26,477 nt of DNA from Candidatus Mediterraneibacter gallistercoris (GTDB taxonomy: Bacteria > Bacillota_A > Clostridia > Lachnospirales > Lachnospiraceae), in NCBI GenBank assembly GCA_019119745.1, contig DWWI01000059.1, forward strand, positions 1-26,477, written 5' to 3'. How positions within the stretch are numbered: position 1 is the stretch's first letter; every line of letters starts with the position of its first letter. The notes beneath the pieces are model-generated. The model ran no database searches, had not been told where the DNA came from, and saw nothing but the letters and a program-made list of their open reading frames with translations. The translations under genes were made by a program, and so were the position numbers. Shown here piece by piece: positions 6,193 to 14,205 of this stretch.

Positions 6193-9051
6193 TTAGTCGC
6201 CGGCCATTCCATTACCCAGATCTGCCGCTTTTCCTGTAATCAGCTCGTCCTTCTTATCCGGGTTAAAGTAGATCTGCGACACATCCCGCCCTATCTCGGA
6301 GGCATATCCTGAATTGTATCCATTTACAATACGGACTGCGATCGATATTTCCGGTGAATCAGCCGGAGCGTATCCGACAAAGAGCGCATGGTCAGGATGG
6401 AGCTCATTCTGCTGAGCCGTACCGGTTTTTCCTGCCATTGTAAAGTCCAGCCCCGAGAAAGTAGCGTGGCTGCTTACCATCAGTTCCATACCTTCATGAA
6501 GCTGATCCCAAGTACTCTGGCTGACGTCATCCATTGTCCTTACAACCTCCGCTTCATTGTCACGGAGCAGGTTTCCGCTGGAATCCGTAATCTTATCGAT
6601 CAGTGTCAGATCATATACTGTTCCGCTGTTGGCGACCGCCGTGACATATCTGTTCAACTGGCTGACAGTAAAGTTATTATTTCCCTGTCCGATTGCGGAC
6701 TGTATCGAATACTCGTCCGAAATATGCGGTGAAGCTTCGTCAATCTCAAGACCGGATTTTTCCCCGAGTCCGAACATTTCCGCATATTTGGCAAGCCTGT
6801 CCGTACCACGGTCGCTGTCATAATTGCCGTCTGAATCCATTCCAAGTTCATAACCTACATTGTAGAAATATACGTTACACGAATTTTCGATCGCGTGAAC
6901 AGCGTTGAGCGAGCCGTGGCCGTTCGGATATACCCAGCAGTGAGGACTTGGCTGTACCTCAGAAAACACGCCGTCACAGTAAAAGGTTGTATTCGCATTG
7001 ACAATTCCTTCTTCAAGAGCCGCCGTAGCCGAAACCATCTTAAATGTAGAACCGGGCGCTGTTTCTTCCTGTGTGGCCCTGTTATAAAACGGCCGGGAAG
7101 TTCCGCTGTTAAGCTGGTTGTAGTAAGCCGAATCCATTGTATTTGCAAGACGGTTATTGTCATATCCCGGATAGGATACGCACGCCAGTACATCTCCTGT
7201 ATTCGGATCCGTCACAACAAGCCCGCCGGATCCCGGTTCGAGTCCGAGCTGTCCGGGCGTGATCTCCAGTGTTTCAATCTTATCATGCAGCCACTGGAAT
7301 GCGCTGGCAGAGCCGCTTAACAGACCGTTATAGCTGTCCTTATCCATCGGAAGCACTCCCTGTTCATACACGATCGCACAGATCTGTGTACCGGTGACAC
7401 TTCCTGATTTTATAAGATATTCATAGAGAAGTTTGTCGAAATCACTGTCATTGGTCAAATATTCTTCAATATATGTCAGAAGTGCCTGATATATCTCTTC
7501 GGAGCTGGAATATGCGCTGTTTCCCAGCTTTGATGTGTCAATCCAGCTCTGTGAAATAGCATAATTCAAATATGCGTTGAGGCTGATTGTTTCATCCGTC
7601 CTCCATGCAATGTATGTTTCATCTGAAGTATCAATCTTATCCGTCAGAAGAATTCCTGTCTTTTCTGCCAGTACAGTATTGCAGATATATGACATATATG
7701 CCTGCATTTCATCTGACAGATCTTTATAAGCATCTGCCTGATTGTTCTCAAGCTGGGACATAATATCCGCCAGGGTGGATTCCTTCTTGCTCTGAAATGT
7801 TGCATAGACCGCTTTTTCAGCCGGTCCCGCCTCCTCGTTCGCGAAATGATCCATGTCTATCACTTCATTGGCAATAAACGCGTGATATGCGTCGCTTACG
7901 GGAATAATAATCTCACTTGCATCCTTTGTCTCGGAAGGATCATAATCCAGAATATTTGTCAGCTTGCTCAGCACGATACCTGCGATTTTCTCTTCCAGAA
8001 GCTTATATGCATTTATCTGCAGATCTTTATCTATTGTAAGATATATATCATTTCCGGCCTTGGGATCTGTCTTGCTCACTGTCTCGATCACTTTTCCGAG
8101 GTTGTCCACATAAAAAGTGGACTTACCCTTTTCGCCCTGTAAAGTACTGTCAAAAGCCTGTTCAATGCCGGATTTTCCTACAATATCGGACAGAGAATAT
8201 TTGTCTTTTTCGTCTTCATCCAGAGCATCATATTCATCCTGAGACATAGGACCGATATATCCGATCAGCGATGCGAAGTACTCTCCGTCCGGATAACGCC
8301 GAAGGGATTCTTCCTCGATATCAACTCCGGTAAGGGTGCTCTGGTTCTCCATGATCGCCGCCGCTGTCTCATCGCTCACATCAGAGGCGAGAACTGTGGA
8401 AAGATACTGCTGATAACTGTTCAGCCCCATTGCGTAGCGCATATTTACCATCTTAAGTATATATGCCGGATCATTGTTGGTATCGTCAAGGCCATATCTT
8501 TTCGTGCAAAGATAATGCATAATTCCGGATGCAGACTGATTTCTCTGGTCCTGTGAGAGATCATCCGTATATGCTTTTCCATATACATCGGCTATAAAAC
8601 GGAGTTTCAAAGTTTCATTTGTCTCTGCGAACTGGTATTCTCCTGCAGAGTCAAGGATGATGCCGAAACTGTCAATAACCGAATCACCGTTTGCCTCGAC
8701 AATTTTCAATACTTTATCAAGAATACTGTTTAAAGCCTCATTTCTCTTATCTGACCCCATATTTGTGGGAAGAGTATCCTGTATGGTAACAGAATAAGCC
8801 AGTTCGTTATATGCGAGAAGATTTCCGTTTCTGTCGTATATATTTCCTCTCGTCGCGGCGATCTCGCTTGTCCTTCTGATCTGAAGCTCATAGTTTTCCA
8901 GATAATCTTCTCCTCTTACAATCTGAAGATAGAAAAGGCGGCCGATCAGGACAGATGAAGTCAGGCAGAATACAATGATAAGCACCATAAGCCTCGACTT
9001 CATGATATAATCTATGCCTTCTTTTATTCTGTCAATGATTTCTCTAAACAA
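6193..9051 (-). CDS. mrdA: Penicillin-binding protein 2 (class B transpeptidase) with large insertion
   Basis: 952-residue class B PBP, the transpeptidase partner of RodA in lateral wall synthesis. One N-terminal membrane segment (about residues 18-43) is followed by the PBP dimerisation region (RGNIYDRNG at 68-76) and the transpeptidase domain with STFK (Ser668, Lys671), SCN (724-726) and KTGTAQQ (Lys875). E. coli PBP2 has about 630 residues. Here about 250 extra residues, mostly acidic and helical, lie between DKDLQINAYKLLEEKI (about 342-356) and GLVVTDPNTGDVLACVSYPGYD (starting about 610). I chose TTG at 9049-9051, giving LFREIIDRIKEGIDYIMKSRL, with AGGAG 11 nt upstream. An ATG at 9001-9003 would be a shorter alternative, and the longer open frame upstream lies inside mreD. 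It overlaps the mreD end by 8 nt. Confidence 0.93.
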   Translation of the reverse strand: MFREIIDRIKEGIDYIMKSRLMVLIIVFCLTSSVLIGRLFYLQIVRGEDYLENYELQIRRTSEIAATRGNIYDRNGNLLAYNELAYSVTIQDTLPTNMGSDKRNEALNSILDKVLKIVEANGDSVIDSFGIILDSAGEYQFAETNETLKLRFIADVYGKAYTDDLSQDQRNQSASGIMHYLCTKRYGLDDTNNDPAYILKMVNMRYAMGLNSYQQYLSTVLASDVSDETAAAIMENQSTLTGVDIEEESLRRYPDGEYFASLIGYIGPMSQDEYDALDEDEKDKYSLSDIVGKSGIEQAFDSTLQGEKGKSTFYVDNLGKVIETVSKTDPKAGNDIYLTIDKDLQINAYKLLEEKIAGIVLSKLTNILDYDPSETKDASEIIIPVSDAYHAFIANEVIDMDHFANEEAGPAEKAVYATFQSKKESTLADIMSQLENNQADAYKDLSDEMQAYMSYICNTVLAEKTGILLTDKIDTSDETYIAWRTDETISLNAYLNYAISQSWIDTSKLGNSAYSSSEEIYQALLTYIEEYLTNDSDFDKLLYEYLIKSGSVTGTQICAIVYEQGVLPMDKDSYNGLLSGSASAFQWLHDKIETLEITPGQLGLEPGSGGLVVTDPNTGDVLACVSYPGYDNNRLANTMDSAYYNQLNSGTSRPFYNRATQEETAPGSTFKMVSATAALEEGIVNANTTFYCDGVFSEVQPSPHCWVYPNGHGSLNAVHAIENSCNVYFYNVGYELGMDSDGNYDSDRGTDRLAKYAEMFGLGEKSGLEIDEASPHISDEYSIQSAIGQGNNNFTVSQLNRYVTAVANSGTVYDLTLIDKITDSSGNLLRDNEAEVVRTMDDVSQSTWDQLHEGMELMVSSHATFSGLDFTMAGKTGTAQQNELHPDHALFVGYAPADSPEISIAVRIVNGYNSGYASEIGRDVSQIYFNPDKKDELITGKAADLGNGMAGD

Positions 9052-9577
9052 ATTTACTTGCACTCCTTTTTTCTTCGGCCTCCAGCTTATGGTTGATAAG
9101 CAGGAGCAGTGGATATACAACAAGGGTAACCGCGATCGTATATATTGTCTCCGGGACAATGATCCTGTTCAAATAATACAGAAAATCAAAGTCGCTTCTG
9201 AGCAGAAATGTCAGGAAATAAACGACAAGTCCGTAAACAAAATCACTGCCGGCGATCAGGAAAAGAGGGAGTTTAATATCCTCATCGAAATAAATCTGCT
9301 CAAATAATCCGTTCACAAACCCTGCCGCCAGATAGATCAGTGCATAAAACCCTATCATATCTCCATACTGGATATCGATCAGCAGGCCTGATGCAAATCC
9401 GACAAACATTCCCTCCCGCGGACCTCGCATGAATCCGAAAGACGCAGTGACAATAAGCATAAGATTCGGCTTAATCCCCGCGATCTCCAGTGACGGAAAC
9501 ACCGTACACTGCAGAAGATAAGCTGCAAGCATGATCACGGCTGTCACAACGACCCGTCTTATCTTTACTGCTTTCAT
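9044..9577 (-). CDS. mreD: Rod shape-determining membrane protein MreD
   Basis: 177-residue hydrophobic protein with about five membrane segments, the expected size and profile of MreD, an integral membrane component of the elongasome that associates with MreC. The IKPNLMLIVTASFGFMRGPREGMFVGFASGLLIDI stretch (residues about 35-69) carries the family's conserved P-L plus G-G-x-x-G-F-x-x-G-L-L-x-D pattern. ATG at 9575-9577 has GAGGAGAAG about 6 nt upstream. The gene begins 14 nt after mreC and ends overlapping the PBP2 start, so the whole set is translated from one transcript. Confidence 0.93.
   Translation of the reverse strand: MKAVKIRRVVVTAVIMLAAYLLQCTVFPSLEIAGIKPNLMLIVTASFGFMRGPREGMFVGFASGLLIDIQYGDMIGFYALIYLAAGFVNGLFEQIYFDEDIKLPLFLIAGSDFVYGLVVYFLTFLLRSDFDFLYYLNRIIVPETIYTIAVTLVVYPLLLLINHKLEAEEKRSASKFV
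9063..9067 (-). promoter_or_regulatory. Ribosome binding site supporting a TTG start of PBP2
   Basis: AGGAG on the minus strand inside the 3' end of mreD, 11 nt before TTG at 9051. The nearer GTG (9061-9063) is too close to use this site, and the ATG at 9003 has no comparable site. Confidence 0.5.
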
Positions 9578-9591
9578 GAAACACTTCTCCT

Positions 9592-10470
9592 CTATTTGCT
9601 CTCGCCCGTTTTATTCTCTCCCGTAAGCTCTGCCTTCGTCGTAGTTATCACGAGCACTTCCTGAATGTTCTTAAAATCAACTGCCGGAATAATATATCCT
9701 GAGCGCGTCAGATTATTCGAATCCACATTGATCTCACTGATCGATCCGATCAGGATTCCCTGAAGATATTTGTCACTGATATATGACGTAACAATCTGAT
9801 CGCCCACAGAAACTACATTGTCATTATTCTCCATCTGATCAAAGGAAATCTGTCCGCTGCTCATAAGGGAAAGATCCCCGCTGACAATGCATGTGTCGGA
9901 CGTAGAAAGAACCATACCACTTACATTAGTGGAGTCATCAATAATAGAACGGACTTTTGCCCAGGTCGGTCCGACTTCCGTGACGATTCCGACCAGCCCG
10001 CTTCCTGCGAGGACATTCATGTCAACCTCGATCCCGTCTGTACTTCCCTTATCAATCGTAAACGTACTGAACCAGTTTCCTGAGTCCTTTCCTATAACAT
10101 GTGCCGCAGTCTTCTCATATTCGGCATAATTCTGATCGAGTTCATAAAGTTCCTGCAGGCGTTCATACTCATACCGCTCTTCCTGAAGATAATTGTTCTC
10201 ACTGGTAAGTGCATCAATCTGTTCCTGCAGATTTTCATTTTCAGCGCGCAGCTGCTTCATGGTCGAAAAATTATCTTTCATATCTCCCAGCCATCCGCCG
10301 ACATGATTGATTCCCTGCTGCAGAGGGATAACCGTAACATTGGCCAGAACTTTGAAAGGACCGGCTGCTTTGTCTGAGAATGACGAAAGTACCATCATAA
10401 GAGCGCAGAACACAGAAAGTCCCAGCAGAATATATCTGTTTGTATGTGATGTCTGATTCTTTTTTTTCAT
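9592..10470 (-). CDS. mreC: Rod shape-determining protein MreC
   Basis: 292-residue bitopic protein that links the cytoplasmic MreB/MreD complex to extracellular PBP2. It has a short basic N-terminus, a membrane segment (about residues 14-32), a coiled-coil (about 65-115, rich in Leu/Glu: MKQLRAENENLQEQIDALTSE) and then the beta-rich MreC core (VIGKDSGNWFSTFTIDKGSTDGI, GLVGIVTEVG, VSVGDQIVTS). I chose ATG at 10468-10470, whose A is the last base of the mreB stop (TAATG), with AGGTGG 8 nt upstream. A GTG four codons earlier is a less likely alternative. The overlap implies translational coupling with mreB. Confidence 0.94.
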   Translation of the reverse strand: MKKKNQTSHTNRYILLGLSVFCALMMVLSSFSDKAAGPFKVLANVTVIPLQQGINHVGGWLGDMKDNFSTMKQLRAENENLQEQIDALTSENNYLQEERYEYERLQELYELDQNYAEYEKTAAHVIGKDSGNWFSTFTIDKGSTDGIEVDMNVLAGSGLVGIVTEVGPTWAKVRSIIDDSTNVSGMVLSTSDTCIVSGDLSLMSSGQISFDQMENNDNVVSVGDQIVTSYISDKYLQGILIGSISEINVDSNNLTRSGYIIPAVDFKNIQEVLVITTTKAELTGENKTGESK

Positions 10471-11495
10471 TATCTTAACCACCTGTAATCTTCATCCAAC
10501 ATGGAATACGTAAGACGTTTATAGTAACCGCGATCCGAAATGATCTTCCGGAGTCCCTTTACCACGCAGAGTTCAGGTTCCGGAACGGTCAGAACCGGAA
10601 GACCGATACTCTCTTCGAGGTATGTAGAGAGTCCTCTCAGATTGGCGATTCCCCCGGTAAGGCAGATCCCCTTTTTCTCTATTGCCCTGCGTACATCCGG
10701 CGGGGTCCTCTCGATCATAGACCGGATTGCCCTCACACACTCCTCGAGGAGTTCTTTCATGGCAGCCCTGACCAGACTGATCGAAATATCTGTCTGAGCC
10801 GGTACCCCGGTCACCAGGTCTCTTCCGGATACAGTGATTGAGCTGCCTGTACTCTGATCAAACACTCCGAACTCGCGGCGGAGCTTTTCAGCCGTGAGTA
10901 TGCCGATCATAAATTCTCTGTTATGACGCACCAGATCCGCAATTGATATGTCAAAATTCTCTCCGCCGATCTTAAGAAGGCGGTTCATGACCATACCGCC
11001 CTGGGACAGGACTGACAGCTCTGTTGTTCCGCCACCGAAATTGGCGACAAATATACCTTTCTCGCCAATAACATCCATGCCGAAACCGACAGCGTCCGCA
11101 AGCCCTTTCTCCACAATTCTGACTGACTTTGCTTTCGCCTCCGAATGAAAAACAAGATCATAAAACGCCTTCTTCTCCACCTCGGTCACATCTGTCGGGA
11201 CAGCCACTACGTATTCTGCTCCAAAGACAGAACGCCGGTCTGTGCCCAGCAGATTACCGAGAAGATACTGCATATCGTCAAAATGAGCAATAACTCCGTT
11301 TTTCATAGGAAATACAACCCTGATGTCCACAGGAGCTTTCTCAAAGATATCATAGGCTTCATCACCGACGGCGAAGATATATTTTTTATTCTTCATTGCA
11401 ATTGCGTCTTTTTCACGCCATATCCTGTCTCTCTTTTTATCAAAAACCTTGATCTCGTAGGTACCCAGATCGAGGCCATAAACCTTTCCCGCCAC
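10470..11495 (-). CDS. mreB: MreB-like actin homologue with divergent nucleotide site
   Basis: 341-residue actin-fold protein. MreB polymers on the inner membrane face position the elongasome. The fold is clear: GLDLGT (phosphate 1, about residues 7-12), VAVPTDVTEVEKKAF, GGGTTELSVLSQGG (phosphate 2), VSGRDLVTGVP, and LTGGIANLRGL near the adenosine site. Several normally fixed residues differ: DIGGGT reads NFGGGT (Asn152), the EEPMAAA segment reads VEKGLADA, TGGG reads TGGI, and DLGTANT reads DLGTYEI. The start is GTG at 11493-11495, giving VAGKVYGLDLG with AAGGGGTGG 7 nt upstream; the open frame extends 13 codons further without a ribosome site. It sits 35 nt after radC and overlaps mreC. It may be a specialised second MreB, with a canonical copy elsewhere. 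Confidence 0.9.
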   Translation of the reverse strand: MAGKVYGLDLGTYEIKVFDKKRDRIWREKDAIAMKNKKYIFAVGDEAYDIFEKAPVDIRVVFPMKNGVIAHFDDMQYLLGNLLGTDRRSVFGAEYVVAVPTDVTEVEKKAFYDLVFHSEAKAKSVRIVEKGLADAVGFGMDVIGEKGIFVANFGGGTTELSVLSQGGMVMNRLLKIGGENFDISIADLVRHNREFMIGILTAEKLRREFGVFDQSTGSSITVSGRDLVTGVPAQTDISISLVRAAMKELLEECVRAIRSMIERTPPDVRRAIEKKGICLTGGIANLRGLSTYLEESIGLPVLTVPEPELCVVKGLRKIISDRGYYKRLTYSMLDEDYRWLR

Positions 11496-11502
11496 AGCAA
11501 AA

Positions 11503-11511
11503 CCACCCCTT
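11503..11511 (-). promoter_or_regulatory. Ribosome binding site deciding the GTG start of mreB
   Basis: AAGGGGTGG on the minus strand, 7 nt before GTG at 11495. It selects this start over upstream in-frame TTG/ATT codons and gives an N-terminus of normal MreB length. Confidence 0.7.
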
Positions 11512-11530
11512 ATCAATTTACGTTTGACGG

Positions 11531-12241
11531 TCAACTCCCTCTATTTTGAAAGAACCCCTTTTCTTTCATACTGACGAAACAATTGTTTCCAATAATTATG
11601 TGATCGAGAAGCTCTATCCCGATCAGCATTCCCGCTTCATGCACCCGTCTGGTAATCCGCACATCCTCTCTGCTGGGAGTCGGATCTCCACTGGGATGAT
11701 TGTGCAGAAGTATGATCGCTGATGCATTCTTCTGAAATGCCTCGATGAACAGCTCACGCGGTGATACAAGCGCCATATCCACCGTACCTGTCGATACATT
11801 TGTCTCCCCGATCAATCTGGACCGGGTGTTCAGGAGCAAAAGTTTCAATACCTCTCTTTTCCTGTAGCGCATGTCCTCCATATAGTACCGTGCGATCGTA
11901 GACGGTGATGAAAAATCCAGTCCCTCGGCAGCAGCCTCTCTCGCCATCCGTTTTGACAGCTCCGACAGACAGAGTATCTGAATTGCCTTGACTTTTCCGA
12001 TTCCGCGGACACGCGTCAGACGTTCCATCGTCCACTGATGTATATTATGCAGACCGGAATTTCCAAAATCGGGATGCAGCAGATTTCTTGCCAGATCCAG
12101 GGAATTTTCTCCGCGCGTGCCGGTCCTTAATATGACCGCAAGCAGCTCGGCATCTGTCAGATTTTCCGCTCCGAAGCGCTCGCACTTTTCATAGGGCCGT
12201 TCTTCGTGATACATTTCTTTGATCGTATTGCTTTTTTCCAT
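11531..12241 (-). CDS. radC: RadC/YsxA family JAMM-domain protein
   Basis: 236-residue RadC homologue. Despite the historical name, a repair role is unproven; the fold is a JAB1/MPN metal-binding domain. An N-terminal helix-hairpin-helix region (RVRGIGKVKA, 78-87) precedes the JAMM motif LLHNHPSGDPTPSREDV with His180, His182 and Asp193 as likely metal ligands. Length and motifs are normal. ATG at 12239-12241 has AAGGA about 8 nt upstream. It directly precedes mreB, an arrangement shared with Bacillus subtilis (ysxA-mreBCD-minCD) and many Firmicutes. A probable promoter 45-70 bp upstream makes it the first gene of the shape cluster. Confidence 0.95.
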   Translation of the reverse strand: MEKSNTIKEMYHEERPYEKCERFGAENLTDAELLAVILRTGTRGENSLDLARNLLHPDFGNSGLHNIHQWTMERLTRVRGIGKVKAIQILCLSELSKRMAREAAAEGLDFSSPSTIARYYMEDMRYRKREVLKLLLLNTRSRLIGETNVSTGTVDMALVSPRELFIEAFQKNASAIILLHNHPSGDPTPSREDVRITRRVHEAGMLIGIELLDHIIIGNNCFVSMKEKGFFQNRGS

Positions 12242-12284
12242 AGTTTGATCCTTAGATCAGCGCGATGATACAATACAACGATTT

Positions 12285-12313
12285 ATTTTAGCACAATTTA
12301 AAAAATGTGTATA
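12285..12313 (-). promoter_or_regulatory. Probable promoter for radC and the mre-min-rodA cluster
   Basis: On the minus strand TATACA (12308-12313), 17 bp spacer, then TAAAAT (12285-12290) with an extended TGc just upstream. The -35 matches 4 of 6 and the -10 matches 5 of 6 consensus bases. It lies in the A+T-rich 83-bp gap between the upstream oxidoreductase gene and radC. Confidence 0.55.
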
Positions 12314-12324
12314 GAGAATATGGA

Positions 12325-13902
12325 TTAAAATTCTGTGAACTTCCTGATCAGCGCTTCGGCCACTTTAACCCCGTCCATGGCTGCCGAAGTGATGCCTCCG
12401 GCATATCCGGCGCCCTCTCCGCACGGATAGATCCACGGAATATTACTCCTGAAATCAGTGTCTCTGTTGATCCTGACCGGTGACGATGTTCTGCTTTCCA
12501 CCCCGGAAAGAAGCACATCTTTTCCGGCAAATCCGCGGATTTTGCGATCCATTGACTCGATTCCCTGCTGCAGAGACGCCGACAGTTCCCCGGGGAAGAT
12601 ATTCCGTACATTTCCCAGCCTGTAATTTCCCTTTATATTTGGTTTTATACAGCCAAGTTCCACCGTTTTCCTGTTTGCACAGAAATCTTCGAATCTCTGT
12701 ACAGGAACACATCCCCGGCCCTCTTCCCATGCTCTTTTCTCCAGTTTCCTCTGAAATTCCACGCCGCCGAGCGGATGCCCTGTTCCGTAATCGTCCGGAG
12801 TCACTGTAACGATAACGGCACTGTTGGCATTTTCTCCCGCCCGTCCATGATAACTCATGCCATTCACCGCCAGATGTCCCTGCTCGGATGAAGCATTGAC
12901 CACATAGCCTCCCGGACACATACAGAAAGTATATACGCCTCTGCCGTTATCGAGCTTCTCGGTCAGCTTGTATGAGGCCGCGGGAAGCTTTCCTCTTTCA
13001 CTTTTCCCATACATGTTCTCATCTATAAGGCGCTGGGGATGTTCTATACGCACACCCACGGCAAACGCTTTTGCTTCCATGTCAAAGCCGCGGTCACAGA
13101 GCATTCTGAATGTGTCCCTTGCACTGTGGCCTATGGCCAGCACCGCCGCATCTGTCCGGATCTTTTCCCCGCCATTTATGACAAGCGTTTTCTCCTCCGG
13201 AATAATATCCGTAACCTGACTGTGGAACCGGAATTCCCCGCCTGTTTCTTCTATCTTTTTTCGCATCGCCTCTACCACATCGATAAGAATGTCGGTACCG
13301 ATATGGGGCTTCTGTTCCCACAAAATATCCTCCGGCGCTCCGAATTTCACAAAAGTTTCAAGCACAAACCGGTTTCTCCCTGCCGGATCCTTCACAAGCG
13401 TATTCAGTTTCCCGTCTGAAAATGTGCCCGCTCCCCCTTCGCCGAACTGTACATTAGAATCAGGATCAAGGGCTCCGGTTTCCCAGAATTTTTCTACATC
13501 TTTTTTCCGTTCTCTTACAGGCGCGCCTCTTTCAATGATAAGAGGACGATAGCCCTCGCTAGCCAGAAGATACGCGCAGAACAGTCCGGCAGGTCCGGTT
13601 CCGATGATCACGGGCCTGTCGGATAATTTTTCCGCGCCGTGTTCAGGCACACTGTAAAAACGTTCAGATACCTTCTGTACTCTGCCTTTCATATTTTTCA
13701 GTACGCGCTGCTCTTCTTTTACCTCCAGATCAATTGAATATACATAGTAGAGTTCCGGTTTCTTCCGGGCGTCAAGAGAGCGTTTGCGGATGTAGAATCG
13801 TATCAGGTCGTTTCTGCCGATCCGCAGCGTCTTTAAAAGCTTTTTTTCAAGCTGTTCCTGTGTATGTGTAACCGGAAGTTTTAACTGACTGATTCGCAGC
13901 AT
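12325..13902 (-). CDS. FAD-dependent oxidoreductase of the COG2509 type
   Basis: 525-residue predicted flavoprotein resembling the uncharacterised FAD-dependent dehydrogenases (COG2509). The substrate is unknown. An N-terminal domain of about 90 residues (MLRISQLKLPVTHTQEQL, then IRFYIRKRSLDARKK) precedes the Rossmann FAD site VIIGTGPAGLFCA (about 98-110). Further conserved blocks are VQFGEGGAGTFSDGKLNT, FCMCPGGYVV and the C-terminal FAD segment GEGAGYAGGITSAAMDG. ATG at 13900-13902 matches the family N-terminus; its ribosome site is weak (GGGAAA). A longer open frame to 14079 overlaps the neighbouring small gene and is rejected. It is the last gene of the mutS-led block, before the promoter of radC. 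Confidence 0.88.
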   Translation of the reverse strand: MLRISQLKLPVTHTQEQLEKKLLKTLRIGRNDLIRFYIRKRSLDARKKPELYYVYSIDLEVKEEQRVLKNMKGRVQKVSERFYSVPEHGAEKLSDRPVIIGTGPAGLFCAYLLASEGYRPLIIERGAPVRERKKDVEKFWETGALDPDSNVQFGEGGAGTFSDGKLNTLVKDPAGRNRFVLETFVKFGAPEDILWEQKPHIGTDILIDVVEAMRKKIEETGGEFRFHSQVTDIIPEEKTLVINGGEKIRTDAAVLAIGHSARDTFRMLCDRGFDMEAKAFAVGVRIEHPQRLIDENMYGKSERGKLPAASYKLTEKLDNGRGVYTFCMCPGGYVVNASSEQGHLAVNGMSYHGRAGENANSAVIVTVTPDDYGTGHPLGGVEFQRKLEKRAWEEGRGCVPVQRFEDFCANRKTVELGCIKPNIKGNYRLGNVRNIFPGELSASLQQGIESMDRKIRGFAGKDVLLSGVESRTSSPVRINRDTDFRSNIPWIYPCGEGAGYAGGITSAAMDGVKVAEALIRKFTEF

Positions 13903-13951
13903 AATATATATTTCCCGCTTTCTCTGATTATTTATAATGCGTTTTCCTGAT

Positions 13952-14170
13952 TTACAGATATTCAACAGGCCGGCGGATGCTCCGCTTTCTGTTCCTTCCT
14001 TCCTCAGCTTCCTCCTGTGTGGAGTATATCTCGTCTTCCGGAACCGCCAGTGCTCCGCAGGAGCCGACAAACTGAACAAAATACTGTCCGTCCTTTTTTG
14101 CGCTTACCCTTGCGCGTTTCACCATATCGTCCTCGATCACATAACATGTATCTCCGATTCCGTATTTCAT
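13952..14170 (-). CDS. Small conserved-looking protein of unknown function
   Basis: 72-residue soluble protein that I do not recognise. The sequence begins MKYGIGDTCYVIEDD, then has alternating hydrophobic residues (RARVSAKKDGQYFVQFV) suggesting a small beta-barrel, and ends with a charged Glu/Arg-rich tail (about 52-72). AGGAG lies 9 nt before the ATG at 14168-14170; a second ATG three codons earlier overlaps that site. The gene sits between two flavoenzyme genes, with gaps of 35 and 49 nt, in the same orientation, and coding looks genuine from its ribosome site and operon position. No membrane segment or signal peptide is visible. Confidence 0.65.
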   Translation of the reverse strand: MKYGIGDTCYVIEDDMVKRARVSAKKDGQYFVQFVGSCGALAVPEDEIYSTQEEAEEGRNRKRSIRRPVEYL

Positions 14171-14205
14171 TAATTCCATCTCCTGTTCATATTAAATTCA
14201 CTCTC

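Noticed and set aside
9052..9159. Upstream extension of the PBP2 frame
   Set aside because: It would overlap over 100 bp of mreD, adds a non-family sequence and has no ribosome site; the TTG at 9051 gives the expected N-terminus.
13903..14079. Upstream extension of the COG2509 oxidoreductase frame
   Set aside because: It runs through the small 72-residue gene in another frame; the family N-terminus begins at the ATG at 13902.
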